Of a DNA stretch of 24,660 nucleotides, positions 13,631-19,924 are shown piece by piece. Made by a program: the position numbers and the translations under genes. Source of the stretch: a virus; the IMG/VR virus record IMGVR_UViG_3300017692_000008, positions 1 through 24,660 of that record, one strand, 5' to 3'. The notes beneath the pieces were generated by a model. The model saw only the letters and a program-made list of their open reading frames with translations, did not search any database and was not told where the DNA came from. Each line of letters opens with the position of its first letter. Position 1 is the stretch's first letter.

Positions 13631-14230
13631 TTAGAACGGCACATCCGAGTTATCATCGAAACCATCATCCGCAAAAGCCGCCGCCTTTGGTTTTGCCTTG
13701 CTCGCGATCTCCGTCACCGGCGCCGACTTCGGCTTTACCGCCTGCACCCAATTCCCCCCAGGCGTCTTGCCACCTGCGCCGTCGTCCTTGTCCCACACGC
13801 CGAGCGTGGCGACGAACTGGCCGCCGACAAGCGCCATGGCGAGCTGGTCGTTATCCATGCGCGAGGTCAGCTTCGCCAAGCGACCCTTGGCATTGGCATC
13901 GATCGCCATGAGCATCTTCTTATGCTTGTCGCGCTTGGTCTTGGCCTTGGCATTGTCGAACACGCCGTTGGTCTTTACGCCGGGGTCAAGGTCATCCACC
14001 CACAGCTTGAAGAACAAGACGCGATTTGCATACGCCTCGGGCTTCAGCACGCGCACCTTCAGGTTCACAAACTCTTCTTGGATCTGATACCCAGGCTTCC
14101 AATGAGCATCTTCTACCGTCACGAGGACACTCGTGCCTTTGGGAATTACATCAAAGTCAACGCCGCCCGCACTGAATTCCTTGTCGCCACTGACGGCGCT
14201 GGTGCCGTCGTCCAAATCCCAAAAGCTCAC
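13631..14230 (-). CDS. Phage SSB-like protein (DUF669-like)
   Basis: 199 residues with a GTG start at 14228-14230, nine bases after AGGAG and overlapping the previous stop (GTGA). It begins M-S-F-W-D-L-D-D-G, like DUF669 proteins, and has a mixed beta core. It ends with a flexible Lys/Ala/Pro-rich linker and an acidic tip, D-D-G-F-D-D-N-S-D-V-P-F. This tip resembles that of bacterial SSB (D-D-D-I-P-F), which recruits repair proteins. The position after the Sak4-like ATPase supports a single-strand-binding role in replication and recombination. Confidence 0.8.
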   Translation of the reverse strand: MSFWDLDDGTSAVSGDKEFSAGGVDFDVIPKGTSVLVTVEDAHWKPGYQIQEEFVNLKVRVLKPEAYANRVLFFKLWVDDLDPGVKTNGVFDNAKAKTKRDKHKKMLMAIDANAKGRLAKLTSRMDNDQLAMALVGGQFVATLGVWDKDDGAGGKTPGGNWVQAVKPKSAPVTEIASKAKPKAAAFADDGFDDNSDVPF

Positions 14231-15087
14231 GCTGCATTCTCCTCTTCATCAATGCTGTCAGGGGTATTGTCTTCGTTCACCGGCTCGGGCTTGGGTCGTA
14301 CCTTCTTGGGCTTTCCCTGCCCCACATAAGCGGCCAGCGGGTTTTCGCCCTTCACAACCTCAAGATCCTCGGTGATGCCGTAGCGGTTCTTGCTCGCCAT
14401 TGCCGGCGTCAGGTACGTCACCAGCACGCGATCACCACTGCTGATGGCACGGCCCGGCTTTGCGCCACGATCGCCCTTGGCTTCGACGGCACCGCGCACG
14501 ATACGCTCCTGCTTCAGGAAGCCAACGCAGTCCACGGAGTCCAGGTAGGGCGCCATCGATTTCTTAGGCAGTCGCAGTGAGTAGGACGAATATGGTTCAC
14601 CGTCAGGCGGTGACACATCCACGATCTCGGCATGCGCCAGAAAGATAATATTCATGCCCTTCTGTTTGCGCAGCATCTCAGCGGCTTTGCGGACGCGCAT
14701 GTGCATCGCTGATACCATGCTTGCGCCGTTACCATAGCCGCCGTGGCTCTGGTTGAGGCCGCGGGCGTTAGAGTCCGCTGCCAGCACGTCCTGCGTAAAC
14801 AGGATATCGAGGCCGGTAGCCGTGTCGAATGCCAGCGTCTTGAAGGCATGATCTTCACGCAGCAGCGCCTTCAATGCGTCCCACAGCTCGGCTGCGGTTT
14901 CAATTTCCAGCGTCGTAGGCTGCTGGTTCTCGGTGATATCCTGCGGCGGTTTTTCGCCCTGCGTGCGGATCATGAACACATCGGGAAATGTACATGCTAG
15001 GCTGGTCTTGCCTGTGCCTTGTACGCCGACGATGGTGCCGACGAAGGGTTCGGCCTCCGGTTTGGAGGCGCGGGATAGGATGGACAT
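14227..15087 (-). CDS. Sak4-like RecA-fold ATPase (AAA_24)
   Basis: 286 residues from the ATG 15085-15087 with AAAGGAAG upstream; the open frame continues to 15192 but crosses the promoter region. The N terminus has Walker A, G-V-Q-G-T-G-K-T at 21-28, then L-A-F-D-T with D88 as Walker B, and N-I-I-F-L-A-H-A-E, typical of AAA_24/Sak4 proteins. Sak4 members are RecA-core annealing or recombination mediators that work with an SSB, which is the next gene here. The C-terminal 40 residues are acidic, Pro/Lys-rich and probably disordered. First gene of the leftward replication operon. Confidence 0.85.
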   Translation of the reverse strand: MSILSRASKPEAEPFVGTIVGVQGTGKTSLACTFPDVFMIRTQGEKPPQDITENQQPTTLEIETAAELWDALKALLREDHAFKTLAFDTATGLDILFTQDVLAADSNARGLNQSHGGYGNGASMVSAMHMRVRKAAEMLRKQKGMNIIFLAHAEIVDVSPPDGEPYSSYSLRLPKKSMAPYLDSVDCVGFLKQERIVRGAVEAKGDRGAKPGRAISSGDRVLVTYLTPAMASKNRYGITEDLEVVKGENPLAAYVGQGKPKKVRPKPEPVNEDNTPDSIDEEENAA

Positions 15088-15115
15088 ATTGGCTTCTTCC
15101 TTTCTTGCCCTTGCG

Positions 15116-15144
15116 GTGTAAGCCGACGCTGTGTAGGGTGTCAA
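15116..15144 (-). promoter_or_regulatory. Leftward replication promoter (candidate)
   Basis: A perfect TTGACA on the minus strand (15144-15139) is followed by 17-18 bp and a poor -10 (TTACAC or TACACC). Placed 29 bp before the Sak4-like start, it could drive 15087 to 9778. The weak -10 suggests that an activator or phage factor may be needed. The -35 lies inside GGTGTCAACA, a word also found at 17729-17738. Confidence 0.5.
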
Positions 15145-15164
15145 CAGACAATTTGGAGGGTTCG

Positions 15165-15341
15165 ATGACATTGGAAGAAATTCGATCCGCATTGCAGGAT
15201 CGCAGGATACGGATGGTAGCTAAAGCGGTGGGGGTGCATCATACCACAATTTACGCTCTTCGCGATGACCCGCAGCACATGCCGACCCGGCGCGTGGCGC
15301 AGGCTCTGGCGGATTATCTCAGCAAGGATAACAGGGCATGA
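15165..15341 (+). CDS. Small helix-turn-helix regulator
   Basis: 58 residues from the ATG 15165-15167, with TTTGGAGGG upstream; the frame is open back to 14988 but lies antisense to the Sak4-like gene. Residues about 15-38 form a helix-turn-helix: R-M-V-A-K-A-V-G-V-H-H-T-T-I-Y-A-L-R-D. The rest is a short helix pair. It starts the rightward replication arm beside a divergent promoter region and overlaps the primase-helicase gene by ATGA. It probably controls one or both promoters in 15088-15164, or acts at the downstream origin-like region. Confidence 0.75.
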   Translation: MTLEEIRSALQDRRIRMVAKAVGVHHTTIYALRDDPQHMPTRRVAQALADYLSKDNRA

Positions 15342-17476
15342 AGGGCCACGACTTCGACGCCATCAAGCAGAATTATCCGCTTGATGAGGTCATCGGCCGC
15401 ACGATCAAGCTGCGCAAGCACAGTGGCTGGTACGAGGGTCTATGCCCGTTCCACAACGAGAATAGCCCGAGCCTGAAGTTCAAGGAATCGGACGAGCACT
15501 GGCATTGCTTCGGCTGCGGCGCGCATGGCGATGTGATCGATTTTGTATCCAAGATCGAGCATATCACTATCGCCGAAGCTGTAGGCCGGTTGACCGGCGG
15601 GCAGTCTATCGAGCTGTCCGATACCGATCGGCAGAAGCGTAAGGAATGGCTGGCAGCGCAGGAGGCTATTGCTCAGCAGTTACGCAAAGCCGCCATTGAG
15701 CAAGCCAACCGCCGTTGGGATCGTGCGCGCGACGTTGAAGGCACGCAAGGCTATCTGGAGCGCAAGCATGTCGCGCCATGCGGGTCGCGCATGGAGGGTG
15801 ACAATCTTCTTGTGCCGATGTGGGACGCCAATGGCGACATCATCAACGTCCAGTCGATCGCACCGGATGGTACCAAGCGGTTCCAGAAAGATGCCCCCAC
15901 AGTCGGCGCGCGCTTCTACATAGGCATCGGTTTTGGTCGCGTTACGATCTGTGAGGGATTCGCAACAGGCGCGTCCATCTATGAGGCCGTGCCTGACAAG
16001 GTGTGCATCGCCTTCAGTGCGGGGCAGGTAGAGAATATCGCGCGGGAAATGATTGCCGCCGGTGTGGGCGTGGTCATCGCCGCGGATCGCAAGGGCTTGT
16101 CCGCCATGGAGCAGCTTGGTGCGGAGCTGGGGGTGCCGGTAATTGCGCCGCCGCAGCTTGCCAGTGGGGATGACGATTTCAACGGGCAGATGATCGAGCA
16201 AGGTGTCGAGGCGGTGGCTGCGACGTTCCGGCAAGGGCTGATCGACTTCGCCAACCGTCCCGAGCCGCCAGCAGCAGCGCCGCCATGCGCTATCTCGTTT
16301 GTCGATGCCATGGACTTTAAGGAAGCGGACATCCCGTTGCGCCCGTGGATAATACCTGGCGCGTTGTTGGCGGGATCCACGCACATTCTTGCAGCGCCTG
16401 GTGGCACCGGAAAGTCGGTGTTTACGCTTCAGCTAGGGCTTATGCTGGCTGCGGGCAAAGAATGGGCAAAGTGGCGCCCGAAGAAGAAGTGCAAGGTGCT
16501 TATCATCAATGCAGAGGATGACATAGCCGAGCAGCGGCGGCGTATGGTGGCGGCGCAGACTGTGATGGGATTTGGTGCCGAGCGAGGGCAGATCATGCTT
16601 GCCGATGCGCCAGAAAATATCCTGATGTCCACCAGCGATCCGGTGAAAAAGTCCCTGATCGCGACGCCGTTGGTGGACCAGTTGGTGGATGTCATCAAGC
16701 ATTACGGCATTGACGTGGTGATCGTGGACCCATTTGCGGAGACGTTCGATGGCGACGAGAATAGCAACGGCGACACCAAGTGGGCGATGAAGATATGGCG
16801 CGATAAGATCGCTCGCCCGACAGGCGCCGCGGTCTATCTGGTACATCACACCACCAAGGGGTCCGAGGACAAGGCGGGTAGCGCGGACGTGATTCGCGGT
16901 GGCGGCGCCATCGTAAATTCCGCACGTCTGGCGGCAACGCTGTTCGTGATGTCGAAGGGTGAGGCGTCCGCGCTATCGGTGAAGGAAGATGATCGCTTTC
17001 GCTACGTTCGATACGACGATGCCAAATCCAACAATTCGTTGATTGGCGGGCGGTCGTGGTTTGAGAAAATTTCTGTCGTTCTCCAGAATGGGGCGGCTGA
17101 CGATAGCGAGGGCGGTGATGAGGTTGGAGCGCTCAAGCCATGGGTGCCCAATGGCCTTGGTGCATATGAGCCATCGCAGATCATGCGGGTGCTGAATGCG
17201 CTTGAAGACGGCTTTGTCGATCAGGATGGCGTGGCCACAGATCAGCCATTCAGCAAGAGCGCGGCCGGCGGGTCGAAGCGCTGGATAGGCTATCTGATTG
17301 GTGACATGATGGGCGTCGAGGATGACGAGGCGCGCAAGATCACCAGCCTGCTGATGGATGGCAAGATGATCGAAGAATACGATTTTCACGATAGCGTGAA
17401 GGGTCGCGCGGCAAAGGGTTTGCGGGCCAATATCGAGGTCGCAAACAAGGCTTTTGGCCTTTCCCCAATTGGGTAA
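15338..17476 (+). CDS. Primase-helicase (CHC2 zinc finger, TOPRIM, RepA-like RecA ATPase)
   Basis: 712 residues with three modules. Residues 30-75 form the DnaG-type CHC2 zinc finger: C36, H39, C57 and C60. Residues about 155-295 resemble a TOPRIM fold, with C-E-G-F-A-T-G-A-S (E206) and A-A-D-R-K-G (D250). The usual second acidic residue after D250 is absent. Residues 335-590 form a RecA/RepA-like ATPase: A-P-G-G-T-G-K-S at 353-360, then V-V-I-V-D-P-F and Y-L-V-H-H-T-T-K-G. The protein should prime and unwind at the phage origin. It is coupled to the HTH gene by ATGA. The stop lies in the repeat region starting at 17461. Confidence 0.9.
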   Translation: MKGHDFDAIKQNYPLDEVIGRTIKLRKHSGWYEGLCPFHNENSPSLKFKESDEHWHCFGCGAHGDVIDFVSKIEHITIAEAVGRLTGGQSIELSDTDRQKRKEWLAAQEAIAQQLRKAAIEQANRRWDRARDVEGTQGYLERKHVAPCGSRMEGDNLLVPMWDANGDIINVQSIAPDGTKRFQKDAPTVGARFYIGIGFGRVTICEGFATGASIYEAVPDKVCIAFSAGQVENIAREMIAAGVGVVIAADRKGLSAMEQLGAELGVPVIAPPQLASGDDDFNGQMIEQGVEAVAATFRQGLIDFANRPEPPAAAPPCAISFVDAMDFKEADIPLRPWIIPGALLAGSTHILAAPGGTGKSVFTLQLGLMLAAGKEWAKWRPKKKCKVLIINAEDDIAEQRRRMVAAQTVMGFGAERGQIMLADAPENILMSTSDPVKKSLIATPLVDQLVDVIKHYGIDVVIVDPFAETFDGDENSNGDTKWAMKIWRDKIARPTGAAVYLVHHTTKGSEDKAGSADVIRGGGAIVNSARLAATLFVMSKGEASALSVKEDDRFRYVRYDDAKSNNSLIGGRSWFEKISVVLQNGAADDSEGGDEVGALKPWVPNGLGAYEPSQIMRVLNALEDGFVDQDGVATDQPFSKSAAGGSKRWIGYLIGDMMGVEDDEARKITSLLMDGKMIEEYDFHDSVKGRAAKGLRANIEVANKAFGLSPIG

Positions 17477-17489
17477 AATAATTGGGGAA
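17461..17489. repeat. 10-bp inverted repeat over the primase stop
   Basis: TTCCCCAATT and AATTGGGGAA are perfect 10-bp arms with a 9-nt spacer that contains the TAA stop of the primase-helicase gene. It could form a hairpin or be a pair of facing protein-binding sites. It is the left edge of the repeat-dense region. Confidence 0.75.
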
Positions 17490-17550
17490 TGTTTTGGGAA
17501 ATTGGATTCAAGAATGGCGGAAAACTGCCAATCCCCAATTCCCCAAAACA
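17490..17550. repeat. 16-bp near-perfect inverted repeat with inner hairpin
   Basis: TGTTTTGGGAAATTGG at 17490-17505 pairs with CCAATTCCCCAAAACA at 17535-17550 with one mismatch. The 29-nt spacer contains TGGC and GCCA around GGAAAACT, a second small hairpin, so a branched fold is possible. Confidence 0.7.
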
Positions 17551-17574
17551 CGCCCCCCTAAAGGGGGGGGGCGT
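17550..17574. repeat. Very GC-rich hairpin with nine consecutive G
   Basis: ACGCCCCCC, a TAAA loop, then nine G followed by CGT. Nine base pairs can form, with three G left over. It directly follows the 16-bp inverted repeat and could stop transcription or a replication fork. Confidence 0.65.
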
Positions 17575-17699
17575 ATGTTTGGGGATGAAATTGGGGAGGC
17601 TGGCATGTTTTCCAGATGGGGATTGGGGAAGCAGATGGCGTAGCGCTAACCCCTCCCCCTGCCGTGGTTGTGGGGTGAGAAAAAAGTTGGTGGTGGGTG

Positions 17700-17728
17700 T
17701 TGACGGGATGGCGATATGGCGTCATATT
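17700..17728 (+). promoter_or_regulatory. Promoter for the small-gene and packaging operon
   Basis: TTGACG at 17700-17705, a 17-bp spacer, then CATATT at 17723-17728 (four of six). It lies 22 bp before the ATG at 17751. TGTTGAC (17698-17704) and GTCAACA (17732-17738) flank the promoter as inverted copies, a possible operator pair. Confidence 0.6.
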
Positions 17729-17750
17729 GGTGTCAACAAGGAGACGCGCG

Positions 17751-17984
17751 ATGATTACTGCAACCACCACCAACACCGGCCCTGCCTACGAAGTGATCGC
17801 TCGTGGTGTTTCCTACTACCTTCGCACCAACACGATGGGCCGCTACGAACTGTCGAGCCGCCGGCTTGCAATGGCCACCTTCGGCCAAGTGCGCCACTTC
17901 GATACACTGGATCAGGTTGAAGCAGCGGTTAAGGCTTTTCGTGGCCTTTCTGCTCTTACCGAAGCGCTGCCGGTGGCAGCGTGA
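17751..17984 (+). CDS. Hypothetical protein (77 aa)
   Basis: The ATG at 17751-17753 has AAGGAGACG upstream; the open frame back to 17697 would run through the promoter. The product looks like a small alpha/beta protein, with Y-E-V-I-A-R-G-V-S-Y-Y-L-R and a helix containing D-T-L-D-Q-V-E-A-A-V-K-A-F. No family recognised. First gene of the operon that leads into the packaging genes. Confidence 0.7.
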   Translation: MITATTTNTGPAYEVIARGVSYYLRTNTMGRYELSSRRLAMATFGQVRHFDTLDQVEAAVKAFRGLSALTEALPVAA

Positions 17985-18274
17985 CCATGTGGTACGATAT
18001 GGCACCCGCGCAGTACGCAAGCGGGCTCCAATTTTATGCCGAGCGAAATGAGGAAGCGGCATTCTACAAAGATCGCGAAGGTAAGCCGTGGAGCGTCGGC
18101 GAGGCGGCGCGTAATCGCAGAACGGCGCGGCGGCTTAGAGCGATGGCGAAGATTGCCGAAAATTCCACGGCAATACGCGCTGGCGATGTGGATTTCTTGG
18201 GTATGCAAAATCCATCGCAAACCCTTGAAGAAGAGGAAGCCGCAATTGCAGCGGCAAATGAGGTAAAAGCATGA
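17981..18274 (+). CDS. Hypothetical protein (97 aa, GTG start)
   Basis: GTG at 17981 overlaps the previous stop (GTGA); an in-frame ATG follows at 17987 and is an alternative start. The middle is strongly basic, with N-R-R-T-A-R-R-L-R-A-M-A-K, and the end is acidic and Ala/Glu-rich. It is likely helical. Nucleic acid binding is possible from the basic stretch, but no domain is recognised. Confidence 0.65.
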   Translation: MTMWYDMAPAQYASGLQFYAERNEEAAFYKDREGKPWSVGEAARNRRTARRLRAMAKIAENSTAIRAGDVDFLGMQNPSQTLEEEEAAIAAANEVKA

Positions 18275-18453
18275 AAACCCAAGCAGACCACGCCCGCGCC
18301 TACCGCAAGCGCAAGGCTGCCAAACTCCAACGGCTGGCGGCGTACGAGGCGGCGCTGCGGGAGATTGCGACGGGATACTATGGCGCCACGGCTCATATTA
18401 TCGCGGAATCCGCCCTCGCCGCAGACCGTTTCGAATTGGAGAATGGGGCATGA
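18271..18453 (+). CDS. Small basic protein (60 aa)
   Basis: ATGA overlaps at both ends. The N-terminal half is basic (Y-R-K-R-K-A-A-K-L-Q-R-L) and likely one long helix; the C-terminal half is Ala-rich. It could bind nucleic acid, but nothing specific shows it. Function unknown. Confidence 0.65.
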   Translation: MKTQADHARAYRKRKAAKLQRLAAYEAALREIATGYYGATAHIIAESALAADRFELENGA

Positions 18454-18731
18454 GTGAAGCACCGACGTATTCCATCAGCACCCTGCAAGACATGGCGCGG
18501 ATCCCGGTAGAGGCAGAGGCAAGGTTCCTGTCTGAGCTGCCCGGCATTCTCGCTGAGGTTCGCCGCGTTCAGGCGGTGGCTGCGCAGTTCAACGAGGCAT
18601 TCGCTGGCGTGATGAACTTCGACCTTGAAAACGCTGGTGCGCCAACCTGGATCGATGACGACAAGGGTATCGGTACTGTCACGGTTCGCATGCCCGACGG
18701 CGAGGTTCTTCAAGCGGGAGAGACGGCATGA
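18450..18731 (+). CDS. Hypothetical protein (93 aa)
   Basis: Coupled to its neighbours by ATGA overlaps. It begins with a helical segment with I-P-V-E-A-E-A-R-F-L-S-E-L-P, then a beta-rich end with D-D-D-K-G-I-G-T-V-T-V-R. It contains no cysteines or membrane span. I do not recognise a family. Confidence 0.7.
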   Translation: MSEAPTYSISTLQDMARIPVEAEARFLSELPGILAEVRRVQAVAAQFNEAFAGVMNFDLENAGAPTWIDDDKGIGTVTVRMPDGEVLQAGETA

Positions 18732-19018
18732 AGCCGCCTGCTTTTGAGGATCTGCGGTTTTGCCTAGCTGATGATCTTACCAGCGCGGTGGCAAAATTAC
18801 CAAAAGGTTGGTGGTGGTCAGGAGGCGTTTGCAGCGTGTCGTGCCATGCATCGATCGGGCCTGATGTTGCCTATGTAGGACAGCCGATGCTCAACGCATT
18901 TGATGATGGCTTTCACGCGGACCTTGCACAGCCTGCTACACTTGCGGAGGCAGTTCGGGACTGCATCGAGCAGGCAGAGGAAGCCATTCGCGCCCTCGAA
19001 AAGGAGGCGGGGCGGTGA
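18728..19018 (+). CDS. Hypothetical protein (96 aa)
   Basis: ATGA overlap with the gene before it and TGATG with the next. The start contains P-K-G-W-W-W-S-G-G-V and two nearby cysteines (C-S-V-S-C-H); the end is a charged helix, E-Q-A-E-E-A-I-R-A-L-E-K-E-A. Similar small proteins occur in phage accessory regions, but no function is known. Confidence 0.7.
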   Translation: MKPPAFEDLRFCLADDLTSAVAKLPKGWWWSGGVCSVSCHASIGPDVAYVGQPMLNAFDDGFHADLAQPATLAEAVRDCIEQAEEAIRALEKEAGR

Positions 19019-19185
19019 TGAACGACATGCAAATTGCGGAGGCCTTGCGGGAGTCTCAGGTTGCTGCTCGCAGTGCCGCATCTTCGCCCAGCACAGGCAA
19101 AGCGATCTGGTGGCTTGGTATATCCGCTAGTTATCAGCGCCATGCGCGCCGCCTGTCCACCCCCACCCACCGAAAGGGAGAGTAG
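19018..19185 (+). CDS. Small hypothetical protein (55 aa)
   Basis: The ATG at 19018-19020 shares a base with the previous TGA, and AAGGAGG lies upstream. TAG is at 19183-19185. The product has a helical N terminus, a short W-W-L-G-I-S patch and a basic tail. The strong binding site and coupling support it. No family recognised. Confidence 0.6.
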   Translation: MNDMQIAEALRESQVAARSAASSPSTGKAIWWLGISASYQRHARRLSTPTHRKGE

Positions 19186-19186
19186 C

Positions 19187-19339
19187 ATGATCCTGGATGA
19201 CGAGGCTTTGGTGGAGCGGGTGGCTCGGGCGATTTCTATTGCCGAGAATTGTCCCGAGGATTGGTGGAGACAATTTATCGTTCACGCTACCGCCGCAATC
19301 GAGGCCGTGCGGGTGCATATGTGGGATGATGGTAAATGA
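19187..19339 (+). CDS. Small hypothetical protein (50 aa)
   Basis: The ATG at 19187-19189 has AAGGGAGAG upstream, within the end of the previous gene. A longer frame back to 19034 would overlap that gene fully. The product reads as a helix with D-D-E-A-L-V-E-R-V-A-R-A-I, then E-D-W-W-R-Q, similar in style to many short phage proteins of unknown role. Overlaps the next gene by ATGA. Confidence 0.65.
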   Translation: MILDDEALVERVARAISIAENCPEDWWRQFIVHATAAIEAVRVHMWDDGK

Positions 19340-19482
19340 CCAACGAAAGACGACGGGAATTGCGATTGAGGCGTATCAGACTCCAGCAAAAACTGGCACA
19401 GGCTGCGGGAATTGGTTTCTTTTCGCACGAGCTGGCCATGTCTGAGATGCGCGCTCAGTTTGAAGCGGAGCGGCGCAAATGA
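19336..19482 (+). CDS. Small basic helical protein (48 aa)
   Basis: ATGA overlaps at both ends. The first half is very basic (R-R-R-E-L-R-L-R-R-I-R-L-Q-Q-K), with a short G-I-G-F-F middle and a mixed-charge end. It may form a single helix that binds nucleic acid or a protein partner. No family recognised. Confidence 0.55.
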   Translation: MTNERRRELRLRRIRLQQKLAQAAGIGFFSHELAMSEMRAQFEAERRK

Positions 19483-19568
19483 CCATCTGGCACCACTTCC
19501 AACGCGGCTTAGGCTGGGGCCTTGGGCGCGATCTTGCGCGGGCCATCATTCGTGGTATATTCCGGTAA
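19479..19568 (+). CDS. Micro-ORF upstream of terminase (29 aa)
   Basis: A 29-residue frame from the ATG 19479, with ATGA overlap before it and TAATG into TerS. Sequence is W-H-H-F-Q-R-G-L-G-W-G-L-G-R-D-L-A-R, amphipathic with Gly and Trp. It bridges two genes with no gap and looks coding. It may couple translation of TerS or have its own small function. Confidence 0.5.
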   Translation: MTIWHHFQRGLGWGLGRDLARAIIRGIFR

Positions 19569-19924
19569 TGCCAGCAGGACGCCCAACCAAGTATGATCCT
19601 TCCTATTGTGAGGAAGTGATTGAGACGATGAAGCTGGGGCTGTCCCTGACGGCTTTTGCAGGTCGCATCCTTGTCGCACGGTCTACCGTCAATGAATGGA
19701 TGGATCAGCACCCGGAATTTTCGGAAAGTGTACGCGTAGGGAAGGCTGCCAGGACTGCGGCGCTTGAAGAAGGCATGCTTGGAGCCGAGAGTGGACCGGC
19801 TGTTACGGCTCGCATGTTTGCACTCAAGAACGCAGATCCAGACGAGTGGCGCGACAAGTCTGAAGTAAAGCAGACCATCACTATGAGCGAAGAGGCCGCC
19901 TCATGGCTGGGACACAAGTCCTAA
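19568..19924 (+). CDS. Terminase small subunit
   Basis: 118 residues. The start G-R-P-T-K-Y-D-P-S-Y-C-E-E-V-I-E, then L-S-L-T-A-F-A-G-R-I-x-V-A-R-S-T-V-N-E-W, is the helix-turn-helix of a common TerS class. D-P-D-E-W-R-D-K near the end is also typical. TerS binds the packaging site on phage DNA and recruits TerL. The gene overlaps TerL by 22 nt, longer than other junctions in the window. The start shares a base with the preceding micro-ORF stop. Confidence 0.85.
   Translation: MPAGRPTKYDPSYCEEVIETMKLGLSLTAFAGRILVARSTVNEWMDQHPEFSESVRVGKAARTAALEEGMLGAESGPAVTARMFALKNADPDEWRDKSEVKQTITMSEEAASWLGHKS

Larger units (their letters stand above)
17461..17640. other. Repeat-dense noncoding region, candidate replication origin
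   Basis: The word ATTGGGGA occurs exactly at 17481-17488, 17590-17597 and 17622-17629. Its complement TCCCCAAT occurs at 17462-17469 and 17532-17539. Degenerate forms fill the spaces between. Two larger inverted repeats (17461-17489, 17490-17550) and a G/C hairpin (17550-17574) lie among them. The interval from the primase stop to 17750 has no convincing gene. Iteron-like words right after a replication gene suggest an origin; transcription termination or regulation is the alternative. Confidence 0.6.

Noticed and set aside
15680-16384. 234-codon open frame on the minus strand
   Set aside because: It is antisense to the TOPRIM part of the primase-helicase and has shadow composition.
17489-17920. 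Open frame of 143 codons on the plus strand through the repeat region
   Set aside because: It reads through the inverted repeats and G-run, then overlaps the well-supported gene at 17751 in another frame, and its composition (Cys, His, Arg, Pro-rich) is that of shadow sequence.
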